Source: Thauera sp. JM12B12
GTDB taxonomy: Bacteria; Pseudomonadota; Gammaproteobacteria; Burkholderiales; Rhodocyclaceae
Assembly (NCBI RefSeq): GCF_039614725.1
Contig: NZ_CP154859.1
Span: forward strand, 2,976,001 to 3,040,000
Direction: 5' to 3'
Length of the DNA stretch: 64,000 bases
The position numbers and the translations under genes are program-made. The notes beneath the pieces are model-generated. The model searched no databases. It saw only the letters and a program-made list of their open reading frames with translations, and was not told the origin of the DNA. Positions 28,247 to 42,682 of this stretch are shown here, piece by piece (within the stretch, counting starts at the first letter, position 1; the number at the start of each line of letters is the position of its first letter).

Positions 28247-31051
28247 TCAGAGGGTCTTCTGCAGCGCGACCGCCTCGCCATGCAGCGGCGTGCCTTCCTT
28301 GAGACGGGGCAGCAGGGCTTCGAGCTGGCTGCGCGCCTCCGCGCCGCGACCGGCCCTGGCGAGCGCCTTGGCGAGGTTGAGCTGCAGCGGCAGCAGATCG
28401 GGCCCCAGCGCCACCGCGCGCTTGAGGTTGGCGATGCCCGCCTCGAAGTCGCCGCGCTCGACCTGGATCATGCCCACGGTGTCGATGATGGCGGGGTTCT
28501 CCGGCGCGATGCGCAGCGCCTGCTCGCCATATTCCAGGGCCTTCGGGTCCTTCAACTCCTTCGCAGTCCACGCCAGGTTGTTGAGGATCAGTGCGTTCTG
28601 CGGCGCCATCTCGTGCATGCGGGTAAACAGCGTCTTCGCGTCGGCGAAGCGCTTCTCGGCGAGGGCGCGCTCGGCCAGGTAGCCGCGCATCACGAGGTCG
28701 GTCGGATTCTTCGCGAGCCAGTCAGCCGACATCCGGTCGGCGTCGGCCTTGCGTTCGGAGCGCATCAGCGCGGCGTGCAGGCGCGTGGCCGCCTGCCCGC
28801 CGCCGCCGTTGTCGAGCGCCTTGCGGTAGGCGGCCGCGGCCTCGGCCCACTTGCCGCCGTTGGCGAGGACCTCGCCTTCGAGCAGGTAGCCCGTCGGCCG
28901 CTGCGGCTGGCGGGCCTGCGCGTCCCGCGCCACCCTGAGGGCGCCGTCGCGATTGCCGCCCTCGATCAGCAGCGCGATCAGGCGCTGCTGCGCTTCGACC
29001 GCGTCGGGTGCGATGCTCAGCGCACGCCGCAGGGCCTGCTCGGCGGCAGCATTGTTCTTCAGGCTGCGCTGCACGTCGGCCAGCATCACGTGCGGCTGCG
29101 GCGAGCGCGGCTGCAGACTGGCGAGCTTGTTGAGGGCCGAGATCGCCTGCTGGCTGTCTCCCGCGGCCAGCTGCGCACGGGCCAGCATCTCGACCACGCG
29201 TGCATCCTCTGGATTCGCCGCAGCCACCTTCTGCGCCACCTGCAGCGCCTGCGGGAACTCGCGCTGGCGCAGGTGGTGCTGGACGATCGCGAGATTGGGC
29301 GCCACTGCGCCCGGCGAGGCGGCCTCCGCGCGCACCAGCGAAGCGAGCACGTCGGCAGGGGCGGCGCCGGTAGTGCGCTGCAACTCGGCCAGCGTCAGCA
29401 GTGCCTCGACGTTCTTCGGGTTGCGCTCGACCACCGCCCTGATCCGCCCGAGCGCATCCTCGGGCCGGCGCTCGGACAGATCGATGCGAGCCAGATTGAC
29501 GGCCGCTGCGAGGTACTCGGGACGGATCGACAGCGCCTTCTCGAACGCCGCGCGCGCGGCCGGCACGTCGCGCTTGGCGAGCATCAGCCCGCCGCGCAGG
29601 TTGTGCACGAGCGGATTGTCCGGCTGCTTGCGCTCGAGCTGGGCGTGGGCCTCGAGCGCCTTGTCGGTCTCCCCGCGGCGCAGGTGCGCCATGACGAGCG
29701 CGAGGTCGGCCTGGATCGCGGAATCGTCCATCTGCGCCGCGCTCTCCAGGTCCGCAAACGCGGCAGAGGTGTCGCCTCCGGCCATGCGCGCGACGCCGAG
29801 GCGCATGCGCGCCTGCGCGTCCTCCGGGGCGGCACGCGCCGCGCGCTCGAAATACTCCTCCGCACGCTCGAAATCGCCGTTGGCGAGGAACACCTGGCCA
29901 GCGAGGCCGAGCAGCCGCGCGTCGAGCTCCGGCGCCTGCAGCAGCGGCTGCAGGTACTCGAGCGCGCGCGGAGCTTCGCCGGTGGCGAGATGGGAAACGA
30001 CCATGATGCGGCGCGCCATCGCTTCGCGCGGTGCGCGCTCGAGCACGCGTGCGAGGTGGCTGCGGCCGATGACGTGTTCGTTCAGGCGCACCAGCACGGT
30101 GCCGGCCAGAAGCTCTGCAGGCAGGTATTGGGGGGCGTCCTTGAGCACCTGCAGGAGGGCGTCGCGGGCCTCGACCAGGCGGTTGTTCTGGTAATCCATC
30201 AGGGCCTTGAGGTAGCGCGTCGACGGATGGGACGGCGCCGCCTGCTGCATCGCCTGCAGGGCCTTCTCGGCCTCGGGCATGTCGTTCTGGCGCAGCAGCT
30301 GCGAAACCAGTGCGAAGTGGTAGTTGACCGCCCGCGGCGCCAGCCGGATGGCCTCGCGCAGCGCAACGAGGGCCTGCTCGGGCTGGTTGCGCAGGGTGAG
30401 TACGTCGGACAGCGTGGCGTGTGCCTCGGCCGCGGCGGCGTCACGCTTCACGGCCTCGCGCGCCTCGTCCTCCGCGGCCTGCAGGTCACCCTTGAGCATG
30501 TGGACGCGCGCCAGTCCGATGCGGGCTGCGGTCTGGTCGGGGCTGACCTCAAGCGCTTCGATGTAGCGCGCACGCGCCTTGTCGGCCTCGCCCTTGGAAA
30601 AATTGGCGTCACCAAGGGCGGCGAGTATCGTGGCCTGTGCGCCCGGTTCGGACACACGGGTCTCGGCGAAATCCTGCAGCAGCTTGTCGAACTCGCCCGC
30701 ACCAAGCAGCGCGCGCGCCAGCAGGGGCGCGATCGGCTCCGCGGGATAGCCGAGCTCGCGCGCGCGCTGCAGTTCCTTGACGGCACCGGCGACGTCGCCC
30801 TGCTCGAGGTGGATGCCACCGAGCAGAAAGCGGGCTTCGGCGAGGTTGCCATTCTCCTGCAGCGCATTCTTGAGCTGGATGCTCGCTGCGCTCAGGTCCC
30901 GCTTGTCGAGGTAGGACTTCGCCGAGGCCAGCATCTCCTCCGGACTCTGCCCGCAGCCAACGACCAAGGCGGCCGAAAGCGCGGCGACCGCCACGCCCCG
31001 GGCGCGCGCCGACCACGTCGCGGGGGGAGTCGCATTCTGCTTCTGTCTCAC
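28247..31051 (-). CDS. prsT: PEP-CTERM system TPR-repeat lipoprotein PrsT
   Basis: A 934-residue protein with a lipoprotein signal (lipobox LVVGC near residue 33) followed by about twenty TPR motifs to the C-terminus (for example LAEARFLLGGIHLEQGDVAGA and the repeated A-x3-L/A-G patterns). It is the TPR lipoprotein that regularly accompanies prsK and prsR in exosortase loci and probably works as an envelope scaffold for polysaccharide assembly. The start is a GTG overlapping the prsR stop codon by four bases (GTGA), showing tight coupling. The opposite strand carries a long open frame that is only a codon-bias shadow. Confidence 0.93.
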   Translation of the reverse strand: MRQKQNATPPATWSARARGVAVAALSAALVVGCGQSPEEMLASAKSYLDKRDLSAASIQLKNALQENGNLAEARFLLGGIHLEQGDVAGAVKELQRARELGYPAEPIAPLLARALLGAGEFDKLLQDFAETRVSEPGAQATILAALGDANFSKGEADKARARYIEALEVSPDQTAARIGLARVHMLKGDLQAAEDEAREAVKRDAAAAEAHATLSDVLTLRNQPEQALVALREAIRLAPRAVNYHFALVSQLLRQNDMPEAEKALQAMQQAAPSHPSTRYLKALMDYQNNRLVEARDALLQVLKDAPQYLPAELLAGTVLVRLNEHVIGRSHLARVLERAPREAMARRIMVVSHLATGEAPRALEYLQPLLQAPELDARLLGLAGQVFLANGDFERAEEYFERAARAAPEDAQARMRLGVARMAGGDTSAAFADLESAAQMDDSAIQADLALVMAHLRRGETDKALEAHAQLERKQPDNPLVHNLRGGLMLAKRDVPAARAAFEKALSIRPEYLAAAVNLARIDLSERRPEDALGRIRAVVERNPKNVEALLTLAELQRTTGAAPADVLASLVRAEAASPGAVAPNLAIVQHHLRQREFPQALQVAQKVAAANPEDARVVEMLARAQLAAGDSQQAISALNKLASLQPRSPQPHVMLADVQRSLKNNAAAEQALRRALSIAPDAVEAQQRLIALLIEGGNRDGALRVARDAQARQPQRPTGYLLEGEVLANGGKWAEAAAAYRKALDNGGGGQAATRLHAALMRSERKADADRMSADWLAKNPTDLVMRGYLAERALAEKRFADAKTLFTRMHEMAPQNALILNNLAWTAKELKDPKALEYGEQALRIAPENPAIIDTVGMIQVERGDFEAGIANLKRAVALGPDLLPLQLNLAKALARAGRGAEARSQLEALLPRLKEGTPLHGEAVALQKTL

Positions 31052-32436
31052 GATCCATTCTCCTTCTTCAGGCCGAAACGGCCGAGCAGATCATATAGGG
31101 ACGGCCGGCTGATGCCGAGGATCTCGGCTGCGCGGGCGATGTTGCCGTTGGTGCGTGCGATGACCTTGAGGACGGCGTTGCGCTCGGCCTGGTCGCGCAC
31201 CGCGCGCAGGTTGAGGTGCTCGAGATCTTCGTCGGGGGCCTCCAGGCCGAGGTCGGCGGCGGTGATGCAGTCGCCATCGGCCATGATCACCGCGCGCTTC
31301 ATGCAGTTCTCGAGTTCGCGCACGTTGCCCGGCCACGCATGCGCCTCGATCGCGGACAGGGCGTCGTCGGCCAGCATCGGCGTACGGCGACCATTGTCGC
31401 GTGCAAATCGTTGCGCGAATGCGTGCGCAAGCAGGGTCGCATCGCCCTCGCGGTCGCGCAGTGGCGGAATCTCGATGACGATCTCGGCGAGCCTGTAGTA
31501 CAGATCCTCGCGGAAGTTGCCCGCCTGGATCTGGGCCTTGAGGTCGCGGTGGGTGGCGCAGACGATGCGGACGTCGACGGGGATCTCCTCGCGCCCGCCG
31601 ACACGCTCGATCCGGCGCTCCTGCAGGAAGCGCAGCAGCTTGGCCTGGAGAGCCATGGGAAGGTCGCCGATCTCGTCGAGGAAGAGCGTGCCGCCGTGGG
31701 CGGTCTCGATCTTGCCCAGCGTCTGCTTGACCGCACCGGTGAAGGCGCCCTTCTCGTAACCGAACAGCTCGCTTTCGAGCAGCGCGTCGGGAATCGCCGC
31801 GCAGTTGATGGCGACGAAGCGTTCGCGGGCGCGCGGCGACAGGGCATGCAGCCCGCGCGCGAGGATCTCCTTGCCGGTCCCGCTCTCGCCCAGCAGCGCC
31901 ACGGTCACCGACGCCGAGGCGAGCTTCTCGATCGTGCGGCAGATCTTGAGCATGCCCGGATCGCGCGTGAGCAGCCCGGAGAGCGGACTGCCCTCGAGCG
32001 CGGCCAGGCGGGCGTTTTCCTTCTGCAGGTCATGCATGCGGAAGGCGCGGTCGATGGTCAGGTTGAGCAGCTCCGGCTCGAAGGGCTTGGCGAAGAAGTC
32101 GTAGGCGCCCAGACCCACCGCCTTCACCGCGTTCTCGCGGTCGTGCTGTCCGGTAAGCACGATGACCTTGGTGTCGGGCGCCAGGGCGAGGATCTCGCGC
32201 AGCAGCCTGAAGCCTTCGCTGACGTCGTCCGGGGCCGGCGGCAAGCCGAGATCCATGGTGACCACCGCCGGCTCGTGCTTGCGCAGCTGGGTGATGGCGC
32301 TTTCGCGGTCGTCGGCGACCACGGCGTCGCAGGCATCGAAGGCCCATCGCATCTGCTTCTGCAGCGCGGGGTCGTCCTCCACGATCAATAGGGTACGGCG
32401 CTTATCGGGCGTCGAGTTCACTGTTTCGCTGCTCAT
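31048..32436 (-). CDS. prsR: sigma-54 response regulator PrsR
   Basis: A 462-residue transcription activator: receiver domain (phosphoacceptor D62 in TMDLGLPPAP), AAA+ domain with Walker A GESGTGKE (183-190), GAFTGA (230-235) that contacts sigma-54, and a C-terminal Fis-type helix-turn-helix (NIARAAEILGISRPSLYDLL). Partner of PrsK, which is encoded just upstream. In relatives it activates PEP-CTERM protein genes from RpoN promoters, and such a promoter is seen at 6977 in this window. The ATG at 32436 follows the prsK stop by ten bases with GAACGGAA before it; an upstream extension of the frame runs into prsK. Confidence 0.95.
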   Translation of the reverse strand: MSSETVNSTPDKRRTLLIVEDDPALQKQMRWAFDACDAVVADDRESAITQLRKHEPAVVTMDLGLPPAPDDVSEGFRLLREILALAPDTKVIVLTGQHDRENAVKAVGLGAYDFFAKPFEPELLNLTIDRAFRMHDLQKENARLAALEGSPLSGLLTRDPGMLKICRTIEKLASASVTVALLGESGTGKEILARGLHALSPRARERFVAINCAAIPDALLESELFGYEKGAFTGAVKQTLGKIETAHGGTLFLDEIGDLPMALQAKLLRFLQERRIERVGGREEIPVDVRIVCATHRDLKAQIQAGNFREDLYYRLAEIVIEIPPLRDREGDATLLAHAFAQRFARDNGRRTPMLADDALSAIEAHAWPGNVRELENCMKRAVIMADGDCITAADLGLEAPDEDLEHLNLRAVRDQAERNAVLKVIARTNGNIARAAEILGISRPSLYDLLGRFGLKKENGS

Positions 32437-32446
32437 GTTCCGTTCA

Positions 32447-34492
32447 TCAATGATCACGACGGCTGATCGGAAGCGCGATCGTGACCCGGGTCCCCACGCC
32501 CACCTCGCTGTCATAGCGCAGGGTGCCGCCGATCTCCTCGAGATACTGGCGTGTCTCGAACACGCCGATACCCATTCCGCTCGACTTGGTGGTCTGGAAG
32601 GGACGCGACAGGCGCTCGCGGATGAAATCGGGCGTCATCCCGCAACCGTTGTCCTCTACGACGAGGCGTACCCGTGCGGCATCGGCCATCTCGAGTGTCA
32701 GGGACACCTTACCAGCCTCATCGGTCGCGTCGAGGGCATTTTGCACGACATGCCCGATGATGCGCTCGAGCCGCTCGGGATGGGCGGTGACCTCGCAGGC
32801 GGCAGCGGTTCCGAGTTGCAGATCGACCAGCGGGCGCTGGTTGCGCTTGTGCTCGCACACCGCGCGGACCAGCGCGACGAGGTCGACCGCACGCGGCGGG
32901 TCGATCGAGCGTTTCTCCTGCAACTGGGACATCAGCCCGCGCATGCGCGACTCGACGTGTGCCACCGTCTCCAGCATGTCCTGTTGAAACTCCGGGTTGT
33001 CGCGATGGCGCTCGGCGTTCTTGAGCATGAGCGAGAGCTGCGCCACGAGATTCTTCAGGTCGTGCACGACGAAGGCCGACATGCGATTGAACGAGTCGAA
33101 CTTGCGGGCCTCGAGCAGCGCCTCGGCCGCGAGCATGCGGTCGAGATAGCCTGCAGCCTGGCGCTGCGCCGTCTTGAGCAGGTCCAGCACCTCCCAGTCG
33201 ATGTCGAACGGCGTGCGCGGCGAGCTGAGCACCACGAAGCCGATGAGGCGCTCCGCCGTCTTGAGCGGAATGACGAGCCATGCGTCCTCGAGCCGCGACA
33301 ACCATTCCGGCAACAGCAATCCCTCGTAGCGCGAGGGCTGGGCGCGCAACTCCTCGAGATTGATGATCCACTCGCGTTCGTCCAGGAAACCGCAGAACGG
33401 CGCCCCCTTGGGCTCGACGATCCGCATTTCGGGGTGGTTGAGCCGCGAGTGCATGGCGAAATTGCCGTAAGGATCAGCCAGCCATAAGGCCCCCCCGGGA
33501 CTCTCGACCAGGTCGGACAGGGCGCGAATCACGGACTGTCCCAGATCCAGGCCGCTATCCGCGGCTGACAGGGCCTGCGTGAAGCGCAGCCACTCGTTGC
33601 GGTAGTCGTAGCGATAGGAAAACAGATGCTTGCTGATCAGCACGCGCAGCCTGGCGCGCAGCGCCCCGGAAAAGAGCAGTGCGCCCAGTAGCACGAGGCC
33701 GGCGAAAAGCAGCGTCATCTGCAACGCCCGCCCCCAGTCTCCGCCAAAATAGCGCACGTAGTACGCGGCGCCGGCGATCACCAGCAGATAGAGCCCGGCG
33801 CCGGCAAGCGCGGTCGAATGAAACACCACCTCCCGCGACACCGACATGCGCAAGGTCCAGGACGGGCTGCGCGTTCCCGACAGCGCAACGAGCGGGATCA
33901 GCAGCGCATGCGCGAGACCACGCACCGCCCACACATCCTCGTCGATGCGTGCGAACAGGAAGGCATCGGCGAACAGGTACAGCTCGAAGGTGTAACCCGC
34001 AGCCAGCGCCAGACACACTGGCTTGATGCCCCAGCGCGAATTGCCCGGCACCCCCCGGTAGAGCTGCTCGACCAGCATCAGGCCGACGATCGCATGCGCC
34101 AGCCAGGCCGCCAGAACAGGTCTCAGCGGCAACCGCTCGCTGCCATACGAGGCCTCGAACGCCAAGGCGGCGAACTGGAACACCACGACGGCCGCGGCAA
34201 GCAGCGCCGGCCAGCGCAGACGCCCCGCCCACAAGGGGCGGGAGAGAACGATGAGGAAGGCGTACCATGCGCCGCCGCGCAGCACGTCGAGCACCATGGC
34301 ACCGAGCGCCAGCAACACGCCCGACTGCACAGCCGTGGCCGCCGAGAACGCAGCCCAGAGGCAGGACGCCACGACCGCGACGAACAGCACGCCGCCCGGC
34401 AGCGCGCCGCGCCACGCGAAGAAGATATAGAGCCCGAAAAACGAATAGGCCAACGCCGCCAGGCCGTAGCCCCAGGTCGCGACCTCAGCCAC
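32447..34492 (-). CDS. prsK: membrane histidine kinase PrsK
   Basis: A 681-residue sensor kinase: about eight N-terminal membrane helices (1-280), a GAF-like segment (about 310-450; LEDAWLVIPLKTAERLIGFVVLSS), a phosphoacceptor helix with H477 in VVHDLKNLVAQ, and an ATPase domain with N-box HVVQNALD and G-boxes DNGCGMTPDFI and SSGMGIGVFET. This layout is specific to PrsK of XrtA/PEP-CTERM systems. The start is GTG with GGGGAG seven bases before. The signal it reads is unknown; the multi-helix domain suggests a membrane-borne or lipid-like cue. Confidence 0.95.
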   Translation of the reverse strand: MAEVATWGYGLAALAYSFFGLYIFFAWRGALPGGVLFVAVVASCLWAAFSAATAVQSGVLLALGAMVLDVLRGGAWYAFLIVLSRPLWAGRLRWPALLAAAVVVFQFAALAFEASYGSERLPLRPVLAAWLAHAIVGLMLVEQLYRGVPGNSRWGIKPVCLALAAGYTFELYLFADAFLFARIDEDVWAVRGLAHALLIPLVALSGTRSPSWTLRMSVSREVVFHSTALAGAGLYLLVIAGAAYYVRYFGGDWGRALQMTLLFAGLVLLGALLFSGALRARLRVLISKHLFSYRYDYRNEWLRFTQALSAADSGLDLGQSVIRALSDLVESPGGALWLADPYGNFAMHSRLNHPEMRIVEPKGAPFCGFLDEREWIINLEELRAQPSRYEGLLLPEWLSRLEDAWLVIPLKTAERLIGFVVLSSPRTPFDIDWEVLDLLKTAQRQAAGYLDRMLAAEALLEARKFDSFNRMSAFVVHDLKNLVAQLSLMLKNAERHRDNPEFQQDMLETVAHVESRMRGLMSQLQEKRSIDPPRAVDLVALVRAVCEHKRNQRPLVDLQLGTAAACEVTAHPERLERIIGHVVQNALDATDEAGKVSLTLEMADAARVRLVVEDNGCGMTPDFIRERLSRPFQTTKSSGMGIGVFETRQYLEEIGGTLRYDSEVGVGTRVTIALPISRRDH

Positions 34493-34571
34493 GCAAGAAC
34501 TCCCCAGCGCTCAAGGATGTATCCCGGACACGCCTCGGTGCGCGCGCGCTCGCCTACTGGATGCGAGCAAC

Positions 34572-35954
34572 TCAGTGCGCCCCTTCGCCGGTCAGCACCA
34601 CGCGCACCGTCTCGAAAAGCACGAGCGTGTCGAGGATCAGCGAGTGGTTCTTGACGTAATACAGGTCGTACTGCAATTTCTCCGCGGCATCATCGACCGA
34701 CGCGCCATACTGGTAGCGAACCTGAGCCCAACCCGTCACACCTGGCTTGACACAGTGGCGCACCGCGTAGAACGGGATCTGCTGTGTCAGCTGATCCACG
34801 AAGTAGGGGCGCTCGGGCCGCGGCCCCACGAGGCTCATCTCCCCTGCAAGGACGTTGAAGAGTTGCGGCAGTTCGTCGATACGCAACTTGCGGATGATCC
34901 TGCCGATACGTGTCACACGGTCGTCATTGGTGGTGGCCCACCGCGGCTTGCCGTCCTTCTCTGCATCGCGCCGCATGCTGCGGAACTTGACCACGCGGAA
35001 AGTCCTGCCGCCCCGCCCCACGCGCTCCTGAGCGTAGAAGATCGGCGCGCCGTCCTCGATCAGGATCAACAGTGCCGTCAGCAGCATTACTGGCGACGCC
35101 AGGATGAGCAACGTGGTTCCGACGATAAGGTCGAAGCAGCGCTTCACGAACGTACGCGCCCACCCCTGGCGAAAACCGTCACCGTAGATCAACCAGCTCG
35201 CCCGCAGGGAGTCGAGTCGAACCTGCCCTTGAACGCGCTCGAAAAACGACGACAGATCGAGGATCCTGATGCCGGCCAGCTTGCAGTCGAGCAGCTCGCG
35301 CAGCGAAAGGACCCCGCCCCGTCGCTCGCGCACAGCCACGATCACTTCGTCCACGCGCAGGTTGCGGACGACGTCCACCAGGCTGCCGGGAGGCAATACC
35401 CCGACCGGGTCGACTTCGATTCGCTCGCCTCCACTGACCGGGAGGAAGCCGACGATCTCGACGCTGCGCTGCAGCGGACGTGTAAGGTCGTGATGAACCA
35501 TCTGCGCATCGCGACCGGTGCCGACGATGAGCACCCGCGGAACGAACAGGCCAGCAGCCTGGCGCTGATTGACGAGCCCCCGGATCAACAACAATGAACA
35601 GAGCAGGATCAGGACGCTGATCTGTAGGGAGTGCGGCGCAATCTCCGCCCAGGGCAGAAGCCCGAAGATGATATAGGCGACAGGCAAACTCACCACCAGC
35701 GAGAGCGCCACACGTGCGAACGCCTGCCGGTGAGAGCGCTGATAAACGGGCCGATACAAGCCCATGGCTGCGTTCAGCGTGATCATGATCGCAGCGAAGG
35801 CCAACGCAGAAGGCAGACAGACCGCCCAGTCGGGCGCTGATGGCGAGGATTGCAGGGCAATGGCTGCCACTACGATCGCAAACAGGGTCAGTGCATCGAA
35901 GAGAACCTGCTGCAGGGTGTGCGTCGGAAGATAGTGGCTGAACACCTTCAGCAT
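34572..35954 (-). CDS. XrtA/PEP-CTERM-system sugar-phosphate transferase (TIGR03013-like)
   Basis: A 460-residue initiating glycosyltransferase. Four or five N-terminal helices (1-130), a CoA-binding-like domain (about 140-250; [13 protein letters not shown]), then a bacterial sugar transferase domain (about 270-455) with [43 protein letters not shown] and PGVTGWAQV. It links the first sugar phosphate to undecaprenyl phosphate in the inner membrane. The ATG at 35954 has AGAGG six bases before. It lies 79 bases ahead of prsK and probably opens the polysaccharide block. Confidence 0.94.
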   Translation of the reverse strand: MLKVFSHYLPTHTLQQVLFDALTLFAIVVAAIALQSSPSAPDWAVCLPSALAFAAIMITLNAAMGLYRPVYQRSHRQAFARVALSLVVSLPVAYIIFGLLPWAEIAPHSLQISVLILLCSLLLIRGLVNQRQAAGLFVPRVLIVGTGRDAQMVHHDLTRPLQRSVEIVGFLPVSGGERIEVDPVGVLPPGSLVDVVRNLRVDEVIVAVRERRGGVLSLRELLDCKLAGIRILDLSSFFERVQGQVRLDSLRASWLIYGDGFRQGWARTFVKRCFDLIVGTTLLILASPVMLLTALLILIEDGAPIFYAQERVGRGGRTFRVVKFRSMRRDAEKDGKPRWATTNDDRVTRIGRIIRKLRIDELPQLFNVLAGEMSLVGPRPERPYFVDQLTQQIPFYAVRHCVKPGVTGWAQVRYQYGASVDDAAEKLQYDLYYVKNHSLILDTLVLFETVRVVLTGEGAH

Positions 35955-36077
35955 AGGGCGCCTCTGATAGGAAAAATCCTTGCAACAGCCGAGACGTGGC
36001 CGCCAACGAGCAGAAGAGCTCGGCTCAAATGAACGAATGGTCTCTTTTTAAGCCTAGCTCAAGACCAGAAACGTTGA

Positions 36078-36093
36078 CGTGATCTACTTCACG
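36078..36093. promoter_or_regulatory. CRP/FNR-type palindrome in divergent promoter region
   Basis: CGTGA-TCTACT-TCACG is a perfect 5-6-5 inverted repeat with the geometry of CRP-family operators (TGTGA-N6-TCACA). It sits 124 bases before the sugar-transferase gene and 164 before the MaoC gene, in the 302-base gap between these divergent genes. No other gene is seen in the gap. Confidence 0.4.
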
Positions 36094-36256
36094 CACGCCC
36101 AGCCTGGTACAACGCTTCCATCCTCAGTAGGCTACGCGACCCGACGGCACGGTTGCAGGCTACGCATGCTTGCACGGAGCATGAGCGGAGTTGATTTTAG
36201 CATGCGGACCCTGTAGCGTCGGCAGCACCCTTCCCCCCTAGCTATAAGGAGAAACC

Positions 36257-36706
36257 ATGAGCAGCACACAGCGCGATTTCAGCGAAGTCTACAGTCATCG
36301 CTTCGAAGACTTGGAAGTGGGCATGACCGCCTCCGTGTCGCGCACGGTGAGCGAGGCGGACATTCTCATGTTCGCTGGAGTTTCAGGCGACACCAATCCG
36401 GTTCACCTGGACCAGGAATTTGCCGCCAGCACGATGTTCGGCGGCCGCATCGCCCACGGGATGCTATCGGCCGGCCTGATCTCCGCGGTGTTCGGCACCC
36501 GCCTGCCTGGTCCCGGAAGCATCTACCTGTCCCAATCCCTGAAGTTCAAGGCACCGGTCAAGATCGGCGATACGGTCGTCGCTCGCGTGACAGTCAAGGA
36601 ACTCAAGACCGAGAAGCGCCGCGCGGTTTTCACCACCGTATGCTCGGTAGGCGGCAACATGGTCCTTGACGGTGAAGCCGAGTTGCTTATCCCCGCGCGA
36701 AGCTAA
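36257..36706 (+). CDS. phaJ: MaoC-like (R)-specific enoyl-CoA hydratase
   Basis: A 149-residue single hot-dog-fold hydratase of the PhaJ type. The hydratase-2 motif is clear: FAGVSGDTNPVHLDQEFA, with catalytic Asp and His, then GGRIAHGMLSAGLIS. It converts trans-2-enoyl-CoA to (R)-3-hydroxyacyl-CoA, feeding polyhydroxyalkanoate synthesis or a similar route. TAAGGAG lies eight bases before the ATG. It is a single gene next to the rrn operon; no pha genes are adjacent, so the symbol is tentative. Confidence 0.85.
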   Translation: MSSTQRDFSEVYSHRFEDLEVGMTASVSRTVSEADILMFAGVSGDTNPVHLDQEFAASTMFGGRIAHGMLSAGLISAVFGTRLPGPGSIYLSQSLKFKAPVKIGDTVVARVTVKELKTEKRRAVFTTVCSVGGNMVLDGEAELLIPARS

Positions 36707-37114
36707 ACGTCGCGCTCGCAGCGAAGGCTAGCCCCGCGCCCAGGCCACGCTGCACCCCTGCGCCGTGCGATGAGCAGCAATACCGCACGGTGCAGCCGCT
36801 TGAACGACGACTTGGCTCGCATCGGCGCGAGTCTGACGACAGCGTGGGAGCACTGTAAGCGCCCGCAGCATGCGTCTTGCCCCTTCGCTCAGGCGCAGCG
36901 GGCTGGGGCCAGCGATAGCGCAAGGACTCGCCGATCTCGCTGCAAGGCTGAACTAAAACTGTTGGAGCACATCCTTCGTCTGCGCTTGAGCGAAACCGCA
37001 AGATGGGTTGGCCGGGTGCTTACCGACATCCATCGTGTCCACCATCAAGATTGATGGACACCATCTTCAATGGGCTATTGAGTGCTCGCGCATTCCCGCT
37101 TTTTTGTTCCGATT
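36707..37114. other. intergenic stretch between MaoC hydratase and rrn terminator
   Basis: No convincing gene. An imperfect inverted repeat (GTGTCCACCATCAA at about 37037-37050 with TTGATGGACAC at 37051-37062) may be an extra stem behind the rrn operon. Short open frames here lack ribosome sites and recognisable products. Confidence 0.5.
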
Positions 37115-37158
37115 GTGCAAAAGCGAACGCCCCGCACATTGGACATGTACGGGGCGTT
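37115..37158 (-). terminator. rrn operon terminator
   Basis: On the minus strand AACGCCCCG pairs with CGGGGCGTT across a loop, followed by CGCTTTTGC. It starts 12 bases after the 3' end of 5S rRNA, the expected place. Confidence 0.85.
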
Positions 37159-37169
37159 GTATGGGGTTA

Positions 37170-37284
37170 GTCTGACGATGACCTACTTTCACGAGGGCGG
37201 ACCTCACTATCATCGGCGCATGTGCGTTTCACGGTCCTGTTCGGGAAGGGAAGGGGTGGTTCCACACGGCTATGGTCGTCAGAC
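37170..37284 (-). rRNA. rrf: 5S ribosomal RNA
   Basis: The minus strand starts TCTGACGACCATAGCC and ends GTAGGTCATCGTCAGA, the usual 5S ends, with CCGAACAGGACCGTGAAACG-type internal sequence. About 115 bases; ends are estimated to within a few bases. Confidence 0.95.
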
Positions 37285-37406
37285 TTTGACTTGTTCTCTG
37301 CGTTGATTTGCAGAGCAAAGATTGGAAGAAGTGAGTTGTGTGATTGTCTGGATTGCGTGTTTTGGCAACCAGAGAGTCGAGTTCGTTTTGTTTTGAAGGT
37401 TATAGG

Positions 37407-40290
<2,884 letters not shown>

Positions 40291-40572
40291 CTATAACCTT
40301 GGACCCTCTCCGATGTTGCCATCTCGAAGGCCCGCGTACAGGAACGAACTCGTTTGTGCGATCAAGACTGTGCTGACTACGCAGCCTTGATCAATGCAAT
40401 CACACAACTTGCAGTACGCACCGGCTCGGTACGTACTACACTTCTTCCACTTTGTTAAAGAGCGAACCTCTACACCCGGCAACCGAAGCTGCCGACCAAG
40501 AAGTAAGAGATACCGCCATCGCAACCGATGCCCGCCATCTCTTACTTCTCGAACCTGTTCCCTGGACAGTAC

Positions 40573-40648
40573 TGGTGGAGCTGGTCGGGATCGAACCGAC
40601 GACCTACGGCTTGCAAAGCCGCCGCTCTCCCAGCTGAGCTACAGCCCC
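40573..40648 (-). tRNA. tRNA-Ala(UGC) in the rrn spacer
   Basis: Minus strand starts GGGGCTGTAGCTCAGCTGG, has anticodon loop TTTGCAA (TGC) and ends GCTCCACCA. 76 bases with encoded CCA. Confidence 0.97.
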
Positions 40649-40673
40649 ATACTGCTTCGAGCAACCAATTGAT

Positions 40674-40750
40674 TGGTGGGTCTGGTTGGGTTCGAACCAA
40701 CGACCCCCGCCTTATCAAGACGGTGCTCTAACCAGCTGAGCTACAGACCC
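40674..40750 (-). tRNA. tRNA-Ile(GAU) in the rrn spacer
   Basis: Minus strand starts GGGTCTGTAGCTCAGCTGG, has anticodon loop TTGATAA (GAT) and ends AGACCCACCA. 77 bases with encoded CCA. It precedes tRNA-Ala in the transcript, the usual order. Confidence 0.97.
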
Positions 40751-40822
40751 TCTCATCCGAGGCTCTTCGCCTGAACAACCGATAAGTTGTGGATACTTGG
40801 CCGTCGATGGCCTGTTCTCTTG

Positions 40823-42358
<1,536 letters not shown>

Positions 42359-42439
42359 CAATCCAGCAAAGTACTCAAAATACTGACTTTAATCAGCATG
42401 AGCACCAATCATTGTGAAACCAGTCGCCAAAGCGACTCG

Positions 42440-42492
42440 ACCACAACAACCAAGCACCCACACTTATCGGTTGTTCAATTTTTTAAAGAACC
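42440..42492 (-). promoter_or_regulatory. rrn leader antitermination region (boxA)
   Basis: On the minus strand GGTTCTTTAAAAA is followed by TTGAACAACCGATAAGTGTGGGTGC, closely matching the boxA and boxC arrangement of rrn leaders (E. coli TGCTCTTTAACAA and GTGTGGGCAC). It lies between promoter P2 and the 16S gene. Confidence 0.8.
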
Positions 42493-42520
42493 GCTGCATT
42501 CGCTGCAGCAGAGAAGCGAG

Positions 42521-42549
42521 ATTATGATCAGCTATCCAACCACTGTCAA
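42521..42549 (-). promoter_or_regulatory. rrn promoter P2
   Basis: Minus strand TTGACA (42544-42549), 17-base spacer, CATAAT (42521-42526): a near-consensus sigma-70 promoter about 165 bases before the 16S 5' end. Confidence 0.8.
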
Positions 42550-42682
42550 GCATCTTGCGAATCTTTTTTTACCGCCGCCCCGGAACAAACCCGAAACGCT
42601 GACCCGCACAACACCCGCCTCGCTTCTCCCTCCACCGCCGCCTCGCCTTCCGAAGAACCGCTGCAGCGCTGAAGAGGTGCGC

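Noticed and set aside
28280..31498. 1,072-codon plus-strand frame opposite prsT and the end of prsR
   Set aside because: It mirrors the TPR gene codon by codon, is rich in Arg/Gly/His, has no recognisable domain, and arises from strong GC bias in the third codon position.
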